DNA of 64,000 nt, taken from contig NW_024882946.1 in NCBI RefSeq assembly GCF_019059575.1, positions 62,001-126,000 of the forward strand, in the 5' to 3' direction. The stretch comes from Amphibalanus amphitrite. Lineage: Eukaryota > Arthropoda > Thecostraca > Balanomorpha > Balanidae. The notes below the pieces were generated by a model. That model was not told where the DNA came from and did no database searches. It worked only from the letters and a program-made list of their open reading frames with translations. Shown piece by piece: positions 51,027 to 62,607 of this stretch; position 1 is the stretch's first letter; each line of letters starts with the position of its first letter. The translations under genes were made by a program, and so were the position numbers.

Positions 51027-52415
51027 TTAACCCTCCACGGCCCGGTCCTATAGGTTTTCTACATACGCGCTGGCCGAAGGGGCGGGCCGGCGGGTACGAC
51101 CCCCTCGCCGTTTCGCCCCAGGTGGAGCTAGCGCGTCGCGGTAAAACGAGCGTGTGCGCCGTTACGGGACGCAGAGATCGATACCCGATTTTATGGTCCT
51201 AGGTCAACCGGTGACCTCTGACACCGTTCCGTGCTTCTATCCTCAGGATACTGAAATCCTTCTCCTCCACACCGCAACCCCCTCCGGGCTGGACAGGCAA
51301 CTTTATCTCATGCGGGCAGCTCCCTTGGAGCGGCACCGCTGCTCCCGAGGGAGCGCACCCCGTAGCCGGGTGCAGTGAGTGCCTTGGGGCTGGGTGGCCT
51401 GTCCTCTGGACGGGCTCAGCCCCGGCGACTCACTAGGGTGCCTGCCCAGACCAATGTCTCCCCCTATATCCTATCATCCTTCCGGCTCTGAAATGGTCTC
51501 ATTGGACCGAAAGGGCCTAACCCAACAAAACAAACAAAAACCGGTGACCTCTGAGGTCAGGTCAAGTGCCTCAAGGCACGGTTCCGTTTTTGGTGAATAA
51601 CTTCGCAAAAAATGGCCGCAGAGCCGCGATTTTGCCAGCATCGTGTTCGCCTCTCTCAGGCGCGTCGAATGATATACTTTTTGTTTGGGTGAGGTAAACT
51701 TAGGGTGTTGACCTCGGGTCACGGTCAGGTCGGCGTCCCCAGGTCACGAAATTGGTCGAAGGAGGTCATGTCGCATATCATTCGATTCGGCAGGTCTTCT
51801 TGAGTCCATAGGTGGCTTTCCCGACTCGCTAGCTCAATTTGATCGGTACCTAGTTATTGACGAAAAACTAATAAGACCCTTATAACTTCATAAATGACGT
51901 CGCGCAAGGTCAACATTGCAAAAGTGACGCATCGAACCTTGCAAGGAGTGCATGAAATCACGATTCGGTGTGCTTGAGATAGTTGGAGATCGATCATTCC
52001 CGGCGCCAGAAAAAGTTTTCAGTTTATCCCCATTGACTTATACCTAATGGTGAGGTCACGAAAATGACCTGACCTCATATGAACTTTAGGAAAAATCCGA
52101 GATATACATTATACAAGTTGAAAGACTCCTATTGGATACTAGGTCCTCCAAGGTTCATTTCCCTGTGAAATCTCCTCTGGCAGTGAGGGCGTTGCGAAGT
52201 TGCGACATCTGAAGACCGTGCAGAGGTTCACTTATGACCACATGGGTCAGTGACCTGATCTGACCCGAAAATGCGGTTGGTGTCAAAAGATCCCGTTTGA
52301 TTCAAAGGTCAGGTATGCCAAGCTTCAGCTCTCTATCGCCGGCGTGTTCGGAGCTATCGCGAAAAAAAAAACTATGGAGGGGCGGCACCCCCCCCCCCCG
52401 GCTGGCGAGGGTTAA
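51027..52415. mobile_element. piggyBac-like non-autonomous element, 1.39 kb, inside the minisatellite
   Basis: TTAA at 51027-51030 and 52412-52415. The tips are CCCTCCACGGCC and, inverted, CCCTCGCCAGCC. The interior carries GGTCAGGTCA clusters and a TATGCCAAGCTTCAGCTCTC module near 52315. Minisatellite sequence abuts both TTAA sites, which shows insertion into the array. Confidence 0.82.
51222..51540 (+). mobile_element. Short retroposon (SINE-like), 319 bp, with target duplication
   Basis: Flanked by CCGGTGACCTCTGA at 51208-51221 and 51541-51554. Two further A residues match but may belong to the tail. It ends CAACAAAACAAACAAAAA. The homologous copy is at 5180-5497 on the minus strand. The A-rich tail and long variable duplication indicate LINE-mediated insertion. 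No clear pol III boxes were found. Confidence 0.85.
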
Positions 52416-54060
52416 GGCCCTCAGAGACCAGTACAGGGCCTGCAAAGGGCAGGATGAGACCTTAAGATGTCGACTTGGGCCATCAGAGGCTAATGTGGGT
52501 CCTTACAGGCCAGTATGGGCCCTCAGAGGTCAGTGTGGGACCCTAAAATGCCGGCATGGGCCGGTGTTGGACCCCAGAGGCCAGCAGAAGACCCTCAAAA
52601 ACCAAGATGGGCCTCAGAGGCCAGCATCGGGTCTTCAGAATCCAGTGCAAGGCCCTCAGAGACTAATGCGTGTCCTTACAGGCCAGCATGGGCCCTTAGA
52701 GGTCAGTGTGGGGCCGTAACAGACCGGCATGGGAGGGACTTGGAACCTAGAGACCAGCGGAGGGCCCTCATAGGCCAAGGTGGGCCCTCAGAGGCCGATG
52801 CGAACCGTTGGAGACCGGCATCGGATCTCCGGAATCCAGTGCGGGGCCCTTAGAGGTCAATGTGGGACCCTAAAATACCGGCATGGGCCGGTGTTGGAAC
52901 CCAGAGACCAGCAGAAGGCCCTCAAAAACCAAGATGGGCCTCAGAGGCCGGCATCAGGTCTTCAGAATCCCGTGCAAGGCCTCATAGGCTAATGTGGGTC
53001 CTTACAGGTCAGCATGGGCCCTTAGAGGTCAGTGTGGGGCCCTAAAAGACCGGCATGGGCCGGCGTTGGACCCCTCAGGCCAAGGTGGACCCTCAGAGGC
53101 CGATGCGGACCCTTAGAGGCCGGCATCGGGTCTTCAGAATTCAGTGCGGGGCCCTCAAAGGCACCTAAAGGCACCCCAGAGACAGAAATGAGGCCACCAG
53201 AGGCCGGTGTGAGGCCCTCAGACGCCGGCTGGGCCCTTGAGGCCGGTTTAGGGGCCCTCAAATGAGGTCAATGTGGGTTCTCAGCGGTCAATGTGGGCGC
53301 TTGACCGCCACTGAAGGGCCCTCCGAGATCAGTGTAGGACCCTCAAAGACTGGTTTGGGAGCTGTTAATAGCTAGCGTGGGATTCTTGAGTCTCGTGACA
53401 ATCGAATAAGGGCCAGAGCCCCATACGCCCATGGGGGCCCATTGGTTGTTTGGGGGGGCCAAATGATATGATGGCCCCCTGATTAGCCTTTGGAGGGGGG
53501 AAGGGCATGGCCCTGATCCCCCTCTGCGACCGTCACTGCACTGAAAGTGGAAGGGGGAGGGGCAGAAACAGACATTGCTGGCCCCAGCCTGTTTGAAACG
53601 AGGCTGAGGCACGGTCACCCTGGCCCCCAGCTAGTACGTCTTTGACGAACTATGCCGACCCCAAGCAGATAAGGTCAAGCGTTGGTCGTTTGTATACGCA
53701 TTCTCCTGCACCGTGCTAGTATTGTCTTAGTATTGCCTATACCTTTTTAGTGCTCGCTGTCCCGCGCCTCGTATTCAACAAAATGCTGTCACCAGGACTC
53801 ACAGTCTTGTCTCTGATATGGTTTCCTTCATTGAGTGAAGGAAATTGCGGTCAATAACGCTGTAGAAACAAAAAGGAATCCTCATTAAAGGGCAAGCTGA
53901 ATAGTTGTCAAGTTACCGGGTGGTAGGTTAGGTACAGACAGACACTTAAGTCAGCAAAAAGTGGGGGGGGCCAGTTAACATTGCTGGCCCCCCCACCTCC
54001 GAAAGTGGGGGGGCCATGGCCCCCCCCGGCCCCCCCTGTTCCTACGCCTATGTCAAGAAT

Positions 54061-57000
54061 ATAGCATAAGTGCGAAAGGTAGCAATTAGTATACACGTAA
54101 AGCTGGGGAGGACTCTGTTCATGCTTGAAGAGGCCGAAAGAGAGCATTCAGCGCTGGCATTTATTGTTCATAGAAGGATTTGAAAGTTGTGGGCGGATAG
54201 TGCTTGTGGCATCGTTGACGTGCTGTACATAGGTTAGTAGCGATAGATTAGTAGATAAGTAGCGAAGCAAGGTTCCAATGTCAGTGGCGTCAGCTGATGA
54301 AGGATAGAAGCGCGTGATTATTGCTGCTCGAGTTAAGTCAGAAGCTCGTGCCCACTAGACACCAAGTTAGGACATTTCTGGAGAGTTGGACCATTGAAAA
54401 GTTACCTGTGTCGCGGCCGGCGCACCAGACGGTCTATAAGTTTCGGCCGAGTCGCAGACTAAGCCGACTGATGACGTCATTGGTGACGTCTGCGTCGGCA
54501 CGTGCCCAACTGAAGGTACGGCAAAAATCAACAGCGATAACGGCAATAATGGACGGCGGCGAACAAAAAGTAAACAAAACAGTGAGGCAAATAACGCCGA
54601 AGTCATACCGCATACGCCGTGATGGGCCCAAAATGGGAGGGGAACAAAATTCAGCGGGCTGCTTGCTACCGCGGGCGGATGCATTGTATCCATATTTGAC
54701 CATTAGGAGGAGGTTGAGGAACACTTTGCCGCTATATACATATCGTAACATAGGAATGATGAGCTGGTGGAGGATGAAGCAGATAGAGATACTCGGGTTT
54801 AGTAACTGCGAACCGACTCTCCTCTGAGAAATTGTATGATTTATTGTAGATCATTTTGTGTCCATCACTAAAAAGACTGGAAACAAGCATAACAGCACGT
54901 AAAAGATTACTTTGGGATCCATGACCTCCGCCAGCTTTCCATGACCATTGTTGCCAAATGCTCTGCTGCACTGGCCACACTGCCACGAACACGCTGTTTT
55001 CGTTCACAACCGACTGGCGGTACAATACACTTCTGGACTTACGGGATAATTAAATAGGTGTCCTGAACGCCATGCTAAGTTGAGCTGAATTAGTTATACG
55101 TATTTGCTTGGCATATTATTAGGTACCTTCCTAAATCAGAAATACGAGAACATGTATGTGCGGGAGATTCAGATATGTGAGGAATGTGATGAAATACAAA
55201 TGCAATTAGTCAACTATGGCCTCCTACTGTGTAACAAATGGTGGTGAATTAACAAAAAACAAGATATGAGAGCCATAGGGAGCTATGTGACGAAAACAAA
55301 CATGTTTTGTGCCAGAAAACACAAGAAATGACCAAAAAAGTTCAAGTGATGTAAGGTTATTAGTTAAACTTCAATGGTTTGATGGTTTAACTGGTTTTAT
55401 CAGCTTAAGCAAATCTAAAATCTTACAGAACACGTCGTGAACAAATCATTTCGTCGAAATTGCGTAAGTACATACATGGCCATTCGATAGGTACACTCTC
55501 GGCACTGCCCACCGGCCGCGCGTGTGCCACGGGTCGTTAAGCGCTTCTCAGCTATCTCGGCGCGAGTGTTTGTTATCAGACTCTCGGGAAGAAACTATTT
55601 TACCATTTTGTAATGGAATTGTATATAACTGATTACATATTTACAACACGATTACATTTGAATTCCGAAGTGATTGGAGGTCATCTCGCATGCAGAATGA
55701 TCTCGTTCTTCGCTGTGCCCAGAATATTGGCCGCTATACGTGACATGAATAGAGCAGATGGGAATCGGAGTGCGCATGGGAATACATCCCCGTGGCATTA
55801 CATGAGAATACAAGACCAGAAGAATACGTACTAACGATATCATGAAATTAGGTGTTCATCGCATTATATTTTGACATAACATTTAATTTTATAAATAGGT
55901 AATAAAATCAATTTAGGCGGTAACTGGAAGCAGTATTGCTGCGAAAGAACTGATAACGCCGAGCGATTGTAACAGTATATCTTAGGAATGTTTCTGCTGC
56001 AATCGGAACAAATCAAGCCGATCTCAGCCTCTCACGGACCCCGTTTCATCTCCCCTTCTCAGTCCATCTCAAACCAACCTCAGCAGGCAGTCTCAATACC
56101 TATCAGACCTTAGGGACCATTTCCAGTGACTGTCTGTGACCTGTCACCGTTGTTGAGCCCCCTGCCAGCAATAGTTCGGGTGACGGCGACCCCGACCGGC
56201 CAATCTAACCAACCCAGCTGGGCGGCGAGCCTCGCATATTTCAGCCGGATGTGACGTCACTGGGGGTACGGCGTGACGTCACGGGGGCACGGCGCATTGA
56301 TTGGTTGGCGGCCTTGTCTGATCGGCTGCGTTCCCCGTGGAACGGGTTGGTTGAACGGAATCGTGCAGAGTGAAATGAACGGACTCTGGGTCACCTCGGG
56401 TGACCCGAGACGATGGAAACGGTGCCGGCCGGCGCGGCGGATGGCACCGGGGCGGGCATGGCTCCCATAAAATGAAAGGGTAGGTAAATATGTAGTGTGA
56501 TAAATGATTATTTTGAAAGAAGTATAAGGGCTTAGAAGCTAGGCTTCAAAATAATCGAATACCATAGTATCGGCGTTTTCCCACCTTGTAGTCACGTTAC
56601 AAAGGATGAGCCCATGTGTTTAATCGCAAAGCCGTTCGAGGATCCACTGAATATTGAATAATGTTAAACAACTCCATTTACAAAAGCACACTATACCTAC
56701 CACACCATATACCACTCGCCTGCAGGGGCACAACTTTATTGAATTGCTGATGAAATGTCAAGTCGAATCCAATGAAAGCACACCACACATGTTACAAAAG
56801 TATTTCTGCTGGGCGTGTCAGGTTGACTCACGAGGGAGCTTCAATGCCGGCGGCGGTGGTCACCTCCGTGAATATTGATAGTGAGTCATCTACAATTGTA
56901 ACGTAAAGACGAGCCTTTCAGGGACGACCGCTGACCTCCGAGGATAGTCAGGTTTTATGGAGGCCTTTCCCCCGAGGACAGTTGGTTTTATGGAGGTCTT

Positions 57001-57286
57001 TCCCCAATGCTCAGTAGTGCGAATCCATTAAATAATTTAGTAAAGGTTTGAACTGTGGTGGAATGAAAAAGAAATAAGTCCCTGGCCAGTGATCGGCTAT
57101 ACATATTTGCAAGCAGTTGCAGTGTCGATGCTTGATGTTGGGTCATGTAAAGGTAATCGATATAAATGCAAAAGGATTTTATCATTATTGTTTGCCGTTT
57201 GTTTGAAAACATTAGTTACAAATGCAAAAAAAAAAAATACATGTTTAACCGCGGATTTTAACCGCGGACTCAACACACCACAATAA
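54061..57286. other. Intergenic, nothing assigned except a promoter-like patch
   Basis: One 168-codon open frame (54321-54827) has no recognisable motif. A GC-rich promoter-like patch lies at 56190-56320. A short TTTTAACCGCGGA direct repeat occurs at about 57244-57270. Confidence 0.45.
56190..56320. promoter_or_regulatory. Promoter-like patch with paired CRE and CCAAT motifs
   Basis: Two perfect CRE palindromes TGACGTCA (56252-56259, 56274-56281) are spaced 22 bp apart. They lie between a CCAAT (about 56199) and an inverted ATTGG (about 56298). The block around each CRE is itself a direct repeat. The combination resembles a housekeeping-type promoter, but no gene could be attached to it. Confidence 0.3.
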
Positions 57287-58156
57287 TTACGAGCGAGCGA
57301 GCGCAGCGAGCGAAGCGAAGTCTTTTCAATATAACGGAAAAATATCAGTATGAGCGGCCCGGCCCGGCCCGGCCCGGCCTGTAACGCTTTTGAGAGGCTT
57401 AAATCTCAGCAACCGCTGGACCGATTGGCCTGCGGTCTTTTTTGCTGGGTAGCCCCATCCCTTCTACCCCGTAATTGACTACTTCTGATACATCTCAGTG
57501 ACCGTCGTGGCACGTGCCACGTGAAAAGTCAAGGGTGTTCAAGCAGCTTTGCAAAAGTTGTGATTTTGAGAGGCCCATATCTCAGCAGCGGCTTGAGCGA
57601 TTGTCTTGCGGTAATTTTTATAGGGTAGCTGCATCCCTTCTACCAAAGGTCAGATACTCTTGATCTATGTGAGTGACCCCTACTGCACGTGCAAAATACA
57701 AAAAGAATAGGTGCCAAATTTGTTCCCATTTCAGTAACTCGGTAATTACTGGGGCGATTTCGCTGAAACTTAGCATACAGGTAGGCACCCACCAGGCAAT
57801 GCATTCCCATGTGTTGCGGCTAGGGTGCTACTGCACGTGCGCACGTGCAGGGGCGTTTCCAGATCTCGAGAACGGCTGGGCCGATTGCGCTCAAATTTGG
57901 TACACGGTTGGGGACCGGTTAGTAGGGTGCCGTGCAAAAGTCATTTTGGACCCCGTTTGCACGTGCGCACGTGCAGAATGCCGCTTCCAGATCTCAGGAA
58001 CGGCTGGGCCGATTGCGTTCAAATTTGGCACATCGCTAGCGACCGGTTAGAAGGGTGCTTTGCACAAGCCCGTTGGAAGTACCCTCTCACCCTTCCGCAC
58101 GTGCAGGGCTCACTATCTCGCTCGCTCGTTCTTCGCCCAAAAGGCGTTTTACTGGT
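57287..58156 (-). repeat. R870 interspersed repeat, copy 4, inverted
   Basis: Reverse complement of copies 1-3, from TTACGAGCGAGCGAGCGC at the left to GGCGTTTTACTGGT at the right. More diverged in the central part, with small changes that break the long frame open in the other copies. Confidence 0.85.
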
Positions 58157-58210
58157 ACTTAACATGTGTATGATGTACTCTACCATTTTCCCACCTCTTC
58201 CACTTCTCAG

Positions 58211-58378
58211 GCACTCCAAGTGCAAACCAACAGCCCTGCCGACCAGTACAATGACGTTACTGATACGTCGCTGACGACTGGGTCGCCGGGGAGGGGAGGG
58301 GTACCGGCCCGGCTGTCTGAGCTGCTCTGTGACATGGTCATTTGTGGTCACCCCAGGGGGCCGGGGAGGGGCGGATGA
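58211..58378 (+). CDS. Candidate terminal exon of an unknown gene
   Basis: Very pyrimidine-rich acceptor CCACCTCTTCCACTTCTCAG (to 58210), then an open frame ALQVQTNSPADQYNDVTDTS continuing through LSELLCDMVICG to TGA at 58376-58378. It enters in phase 0, compatible with the donor of the candidate exon at 45449, but that link is only arithmetic. No family recognised. Confidence 0.22.
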   Translation, partial: ALQVQTNSPADQYNDVTDTSLTTGSPGRGGVPARLSELLCDMVICGHPRGPGRGG

Positions 58379-58590
58379 GACCCCATGGAGCGTCGGAAGA
58401 GCGGGCCTCGGGAGCGATGGCGGCGTTCGTCGCAGGCAGATGCTGTTTGGTCAGACTGTGCGATGTAGTCTGCAGGGTGCATAAGATTCCATAATTTCAC
58501 ATTTAGCTTTTAAATTGCGGGGAAATTACGACCGGTGCGTGCAGAGAAGTTACTTCGCCCAAGTCATTTTGCCTTTTAATTCGTTCCATC

Positions 58591-58852
58591 ATATTATAGG
58601 ATTAAATTGGACTTACTCCACAAGAGAATCGTTTTCGGTCGGAGCTTTCGACATGTATTACATGTCCTCTTCAGCGAAGGTCGGTAATCGGGGCGAAAAT
58701 AAAACGTTCGGGTCGAATCGAATCGCACAAGATGTCGGTGAGCTGCGCAGAGTTATTTCAGTACTCTGCGCAGTACTCTGCGCAGTACTTCAGTACAGAC
58801 TTACTCCACAACGATTCTCTTGTGGAGTAAGTCCAATTTAATCCTATAATAT
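58591..58852. mobile_element. 262-bp MITE with perfect 41-bp inverted repeats
   Basis: Arms 58591-58631 and 58812-58852 are exact reverse complements, beginning ATATTATAGGATTAAATTGG. The interior contains a three-copy TACTCTGCGCAG tandem (about 58765-58790). TCGTTCCATCAT occurs just outside the left end and again 33 bp beyond the right end. It is not clear whether this is a duplication. Confidence 0.9.
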
Positions 58853-61800
58853 CTATTTGCTCTCCACACTAACATGTCTCTAAGTCGTTCCATCATTTTC
58901 GTATACGAATTTATTCTTTTCATTAATAAGTGTAATTGTTTCAAATAATTTCAGAAAATGCAAAATATTTGTTTATTTAATTTATCCTAGACTCCAGAGT
59001 CTTCTTATTCTCATCTCCTCTCATCTCTGTTTTCAACAATTTTCTTTCTTTGTCACGCTTGGCTAACAGACGAGTAGCACAATGGCCCTCTCCTCACTGC
59101 CAATACTGCCGACTTCCTGCGCTAGGTCGGTGGTGCCGAAGAATCTATCGCTGCTCGCGCTCTCCCAAGCCATCCGTTCTCCATCGCCTCTCCCATGGCC
59201 CTGTCTGTGTCGGAAAGGCTCCGTATCGATCATCGGCGACCCGCCCCGCCGCTCCCGCGCCCGTAGAATGTAACACAACGCGCCTTTGATGGTAGGCTGT
59301 TGCTGCGCGCATCCGCTGCTCTATCCTGCACTATCTGTGAACGGGTACTTACAGACGATATAATGATGGGTAGCTATGTTCCCCGTTGGTAAATTTAGTT
59401 CTCACTTCGTTGAGAGTATGAATAATGTGTGCTAAAAGAAGAATAAGCTTACTTAGTGAGGTAGAATCCTATTACAACGCCGGAAAGCGTATGTTTGCTT
59501 TTATCTCCTACCATTGGTACCTTATCCATTCCAAGCTCTGTGATGCCTACATGTTTTATCTTCTCTGCCCTGCCTTGCAAAGAAGCCATCCCTTCATCGG
59601 CCCTCCTTAATCCGTCCTTCTCCTTCGTCTGTACCCCATCCGCTATCTCCAATCCTCCCTTCTGCTCCATCCCTTCGCCCTTTTCCACCCGCCCGTCCCC
59701 CACCCTCTGCATCCATCCCATCCTCTGCCATATATCCTACACCCACTCTTTGCGCTCCTCCCTCCCTCCACCGCTCGCGCTGCCCGCTCGTCGTCACCCG
59801 CTGGCAATGACCGGTCACGGCGCGTGCTCCTGTGAAGGGTCCGTGAAGGAGAGCCGACAGCGGCCGCGCGGCGCCGGCAAGGCAGGCCATTTTCCCGCTG
59901 ATCAGAACCAGATTGGAAAGGCAGACCGACCGAGCGGCGGTTCCTGACCTCCAGACGCATCTCTGAGAAAAGTGGTTGGACTTGAGAGCCTGCGATTCTC
60001 GCTCGCCGTTGCGCGCTGAGGTGATATCTCATCACTGCGCCGCAGAGCTAGCAGCGTGCGGTTTGATTTCCTCTTGACCTGCCTGTTCTCTCCGGCGTGG
60101 CATCACTCCCCGAACGGATCCACCACCGCGGGCCCGCTCTCACAGAGGCTGTGTCTATGGGGAGGCGGTGTGAGAGCCCCCAGCGGCTGCGCTGGGGAAC
60201 ATAGCCCCAGGCGGTCCGGTCGGGTCGGGAGCTGGATCGAGGGGCCGCCCCCGGCGGACCGCGCGGTCGATGCGGGATAAGCGCGCCCGTCAGGCTGGCG
60301 ACGAGGAATAGACGGGATAAAGAGGGAGGAAGCAGGGCGGAGGAACGCAGCCGTGGACATGGGATGGATGAGAAGGATAGATGATGGCAGAATATGTTTG
60401 GAAACGTGCTTTGATGTTTTAGATGCTCGGGGTATTTGAAAACAATTCCACGCATTTCGAGGCTCGAGCAATCTAACTGACTTCTGGACTTGAATTCAAA
60501 GGACAAAAGTTTTCTAAAATGTTAAAATGCTGTCATCTTCAAAACATGCCGTTAAATGAGATGTGATGAATTCCTCGTCATTTCTGGAAAACATAACATA
60601 TAAATCTGCAGTTCCCCCAGTCAATGTTTAGGCCATTCGTCTTCACTGAGCAGAATCAACCGTCTGAATCAGAGCTGAACCGCGATCTACTGTGTTCTGG
60701 CGTCACATTTCTGACACGGACTCACAAACCCTAGGACTTTAAGCCGCCCTCATCCGCCACGAACTCACAGATACAAACTAACAGATCAGGATGAAATAAC
60801 TCCATATAAGCCCTCACGGACCATAGCAAGCACATAACTCTAACGGGCCCAGTGAGCTCAACATTCTCATGAGCCCACGCAAACAATCAGATACTGATGA
60901 ATCAAACATGTCCATGACTAGCTGTTGACTAAAAGTACTTCTTTTCCTCTCCATGTATTTTGTGCAGTTGAAGTAGCAGCCCACTATAAAGTCGAAATAA
61001 ATCGTGACCCCTATGACCTCTGACGTACGGGAGTAATGATCATGCCCGTAAGTGACCCCACCAGCGAATACTGAACACATATCGCCACTCCAGAGCGTGT
61101 ATCATAGTGACAGGAAAATTTAATGGCGCAAGTTTTACGAGGTGGAAACTTGGAGCGTGGCCCCTTCAGTTAATTGTGTTCTATTCTCGATTTATAGCCA
61201 CTAAGATCCCACGTAAGTCAGCGAGGCTATAACGGGACATTCGAAGCCGAAATCAACTTCTCGAACTGTTTCGCCAGTGCTTCCAATTTGCAACATTGGT
61301 TATGTAATTTGGGTTTCTATGCCACGTTTTGGTTATCATCGCACAATACGCATTATATATTTGTTACGATATGTCCCTCAGCAGTGACGCAATATGACCA
61401 TAATATTGAGCTGAACACAGTTTCAAAAAAGTCGCTATTGAATAGTTGCCAATTGCCATCATATACCCTGCGAGCAGGCCACTCGCCCCGTAAAGACCAG
61501 TGACCACCCATATTGTGGCAGCCACATATCCGGTGTCCCGAAAACACGACCATGTTTTAAACCTCCGCCTCGGTAAGCCGGAGAGTGAGGTCACGTGTGC
61601 CCGAAATGCGACGACATAAATGTGCAGGCACGCTCAAAAACGTGACACAACACCAGTGGCCTTTGACGGACATTTACCCGCCAATGCGCTGCTCTCGCTT
61701 TTGGTTTCCTTCCTGCTTCCTGAACATAGTCAGCCTCGTGTTTTTAAGTTCGTCATCATTGAATAATTTGATCGAGGCTTATTACAATGTAAGTGCAGAG

Positions 61801-62525
61801 GTTTCTGCGATTTATATAGGCATGTGTGACAACAATGAATGCGTGCCGTAAAATGTGGCTTCACGTCAGTCTATCCACCCTTTTTTAAATGAGAGCATTG
61901 GCTTGTATAAATAGAAGCCATGCATTCACCTTTAAAGTTTTCGGATTGAACTGGGGAAATGATTTATTGTCCGATCATTGAAGCATGCGAAGATAAATAT
62001 AGCATAAGCGCCATGCGACTTACTTATGAATACTTATAATATAATTTTCGTTTTAAAATGCATCGATTGAATTTGACATCAAATGGCAGACTTTTACTAC
62101 AAAGTTGTTCATAGCTTTATGCATTCAGGGAAAGCATCAAGAAAACGTTAAAGGCTGACAGCCGCCGTATGAAAAGTCAACACACAGCATATAGACATCC
62201 TTTTATTCTTTCAACTCCAAAGGAACTGAAGTCAGAAAAAATATATTTCTAAATCTGTGAATCTAAGAAAAGCGGTATCAAAAGCCAGCAGGCTACCTAA
62301 AAAGAGGATAAAGTTATAGGAATTGGGGTTGAATTTCACTTAGTCTGCCATGCCCTGACATCTCAGCCTTCCACTAAAAACATGGGAACTTGAACAGACA
62401 CATGGTGAGTGGTGACCTTTCACAACACGACAGGGAGAGTAAACGCTCCACATTAGTCGTTCCTCTCTACCGTCATGCGCCCCGATGACGTCACGTGCCC
62501 CCCAGATGACGTCACGGCAACTCAC
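58853..62525. other. Intergenic or intronic, nothing assigned
   Basis: GC-rich at 59.75-60.3 kb with overlapping frames but no motif. The rest is unique-looking. Confidence 0.45.
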
Positions 62526-62607
62526 CTGATGCTTCACCGGTCGGTTCCCCAGTCGCGCCCTCGCCGACGTCTTTGGGCAGCACATGCACAATATCCGGAT
62601 AAATGCC
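62526..62607 (-). CDS. Candidate internal exon on the minus strand, unknown gene
   Basis: On the minus strand, acceptor TGTTCTCTTTCCGCAG is followed by 82 bp encoding GIYPDIVHVLPKDVGEG and ATGEPTGEASG. The donor is a consensus GTGAGT. Splice sites are excellent and the peptide looks coding. No domain was recognised, and no partner exon was found within the window. Confidence 0.45.

Larger units (their letters stand above)
50973..53395 (+). repeat. Degenerate ~21-24-bp minisatellite with higher-order period
   Basis: The basic unit resembles GGGCCCTCAGAGGCCAGTGT. Copies lie at 50973-51026 and 52416-53395, on either side of the 51027-52415 insertion. A higher-order period of about 327 bp is visible: the CCGGCATGGGCCGGTGTTGG block recurs at about 52550 and 52877. 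Long open frames across it are artefacts of the repeat. Confidence 0.85.
50548..54052. mobile_element. 3.5-kb hAT-like composite element
   Basis: Perfect 8-bp duplication TCAAGAAT at 50540-50547 and 54053-54060. The inverted tips are CATAGGCGTAGGAAC (15 bp, exact). G-run blocks and CGAAAGTGGGGGGGCCA are repeated just inside. These are hAT-type features. The interior has no transposase. It consists of a minisatellite interrupted by a TTAA-flanked element and a retroposon, so it is non-autonomous. Confidence 0.85.

Noticed and set aside
52297..53265. Overlapping open frames of Gly-Pro-Gln-Arg type
   Set aside because: The minisatellite unit lacks stops in several frames; repetition explains them.
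54321..54827. 168-codon single open frame
   Set aside because: No recognisable motif, Arg-rich composition and an overlapping antisense frame of similar quality.
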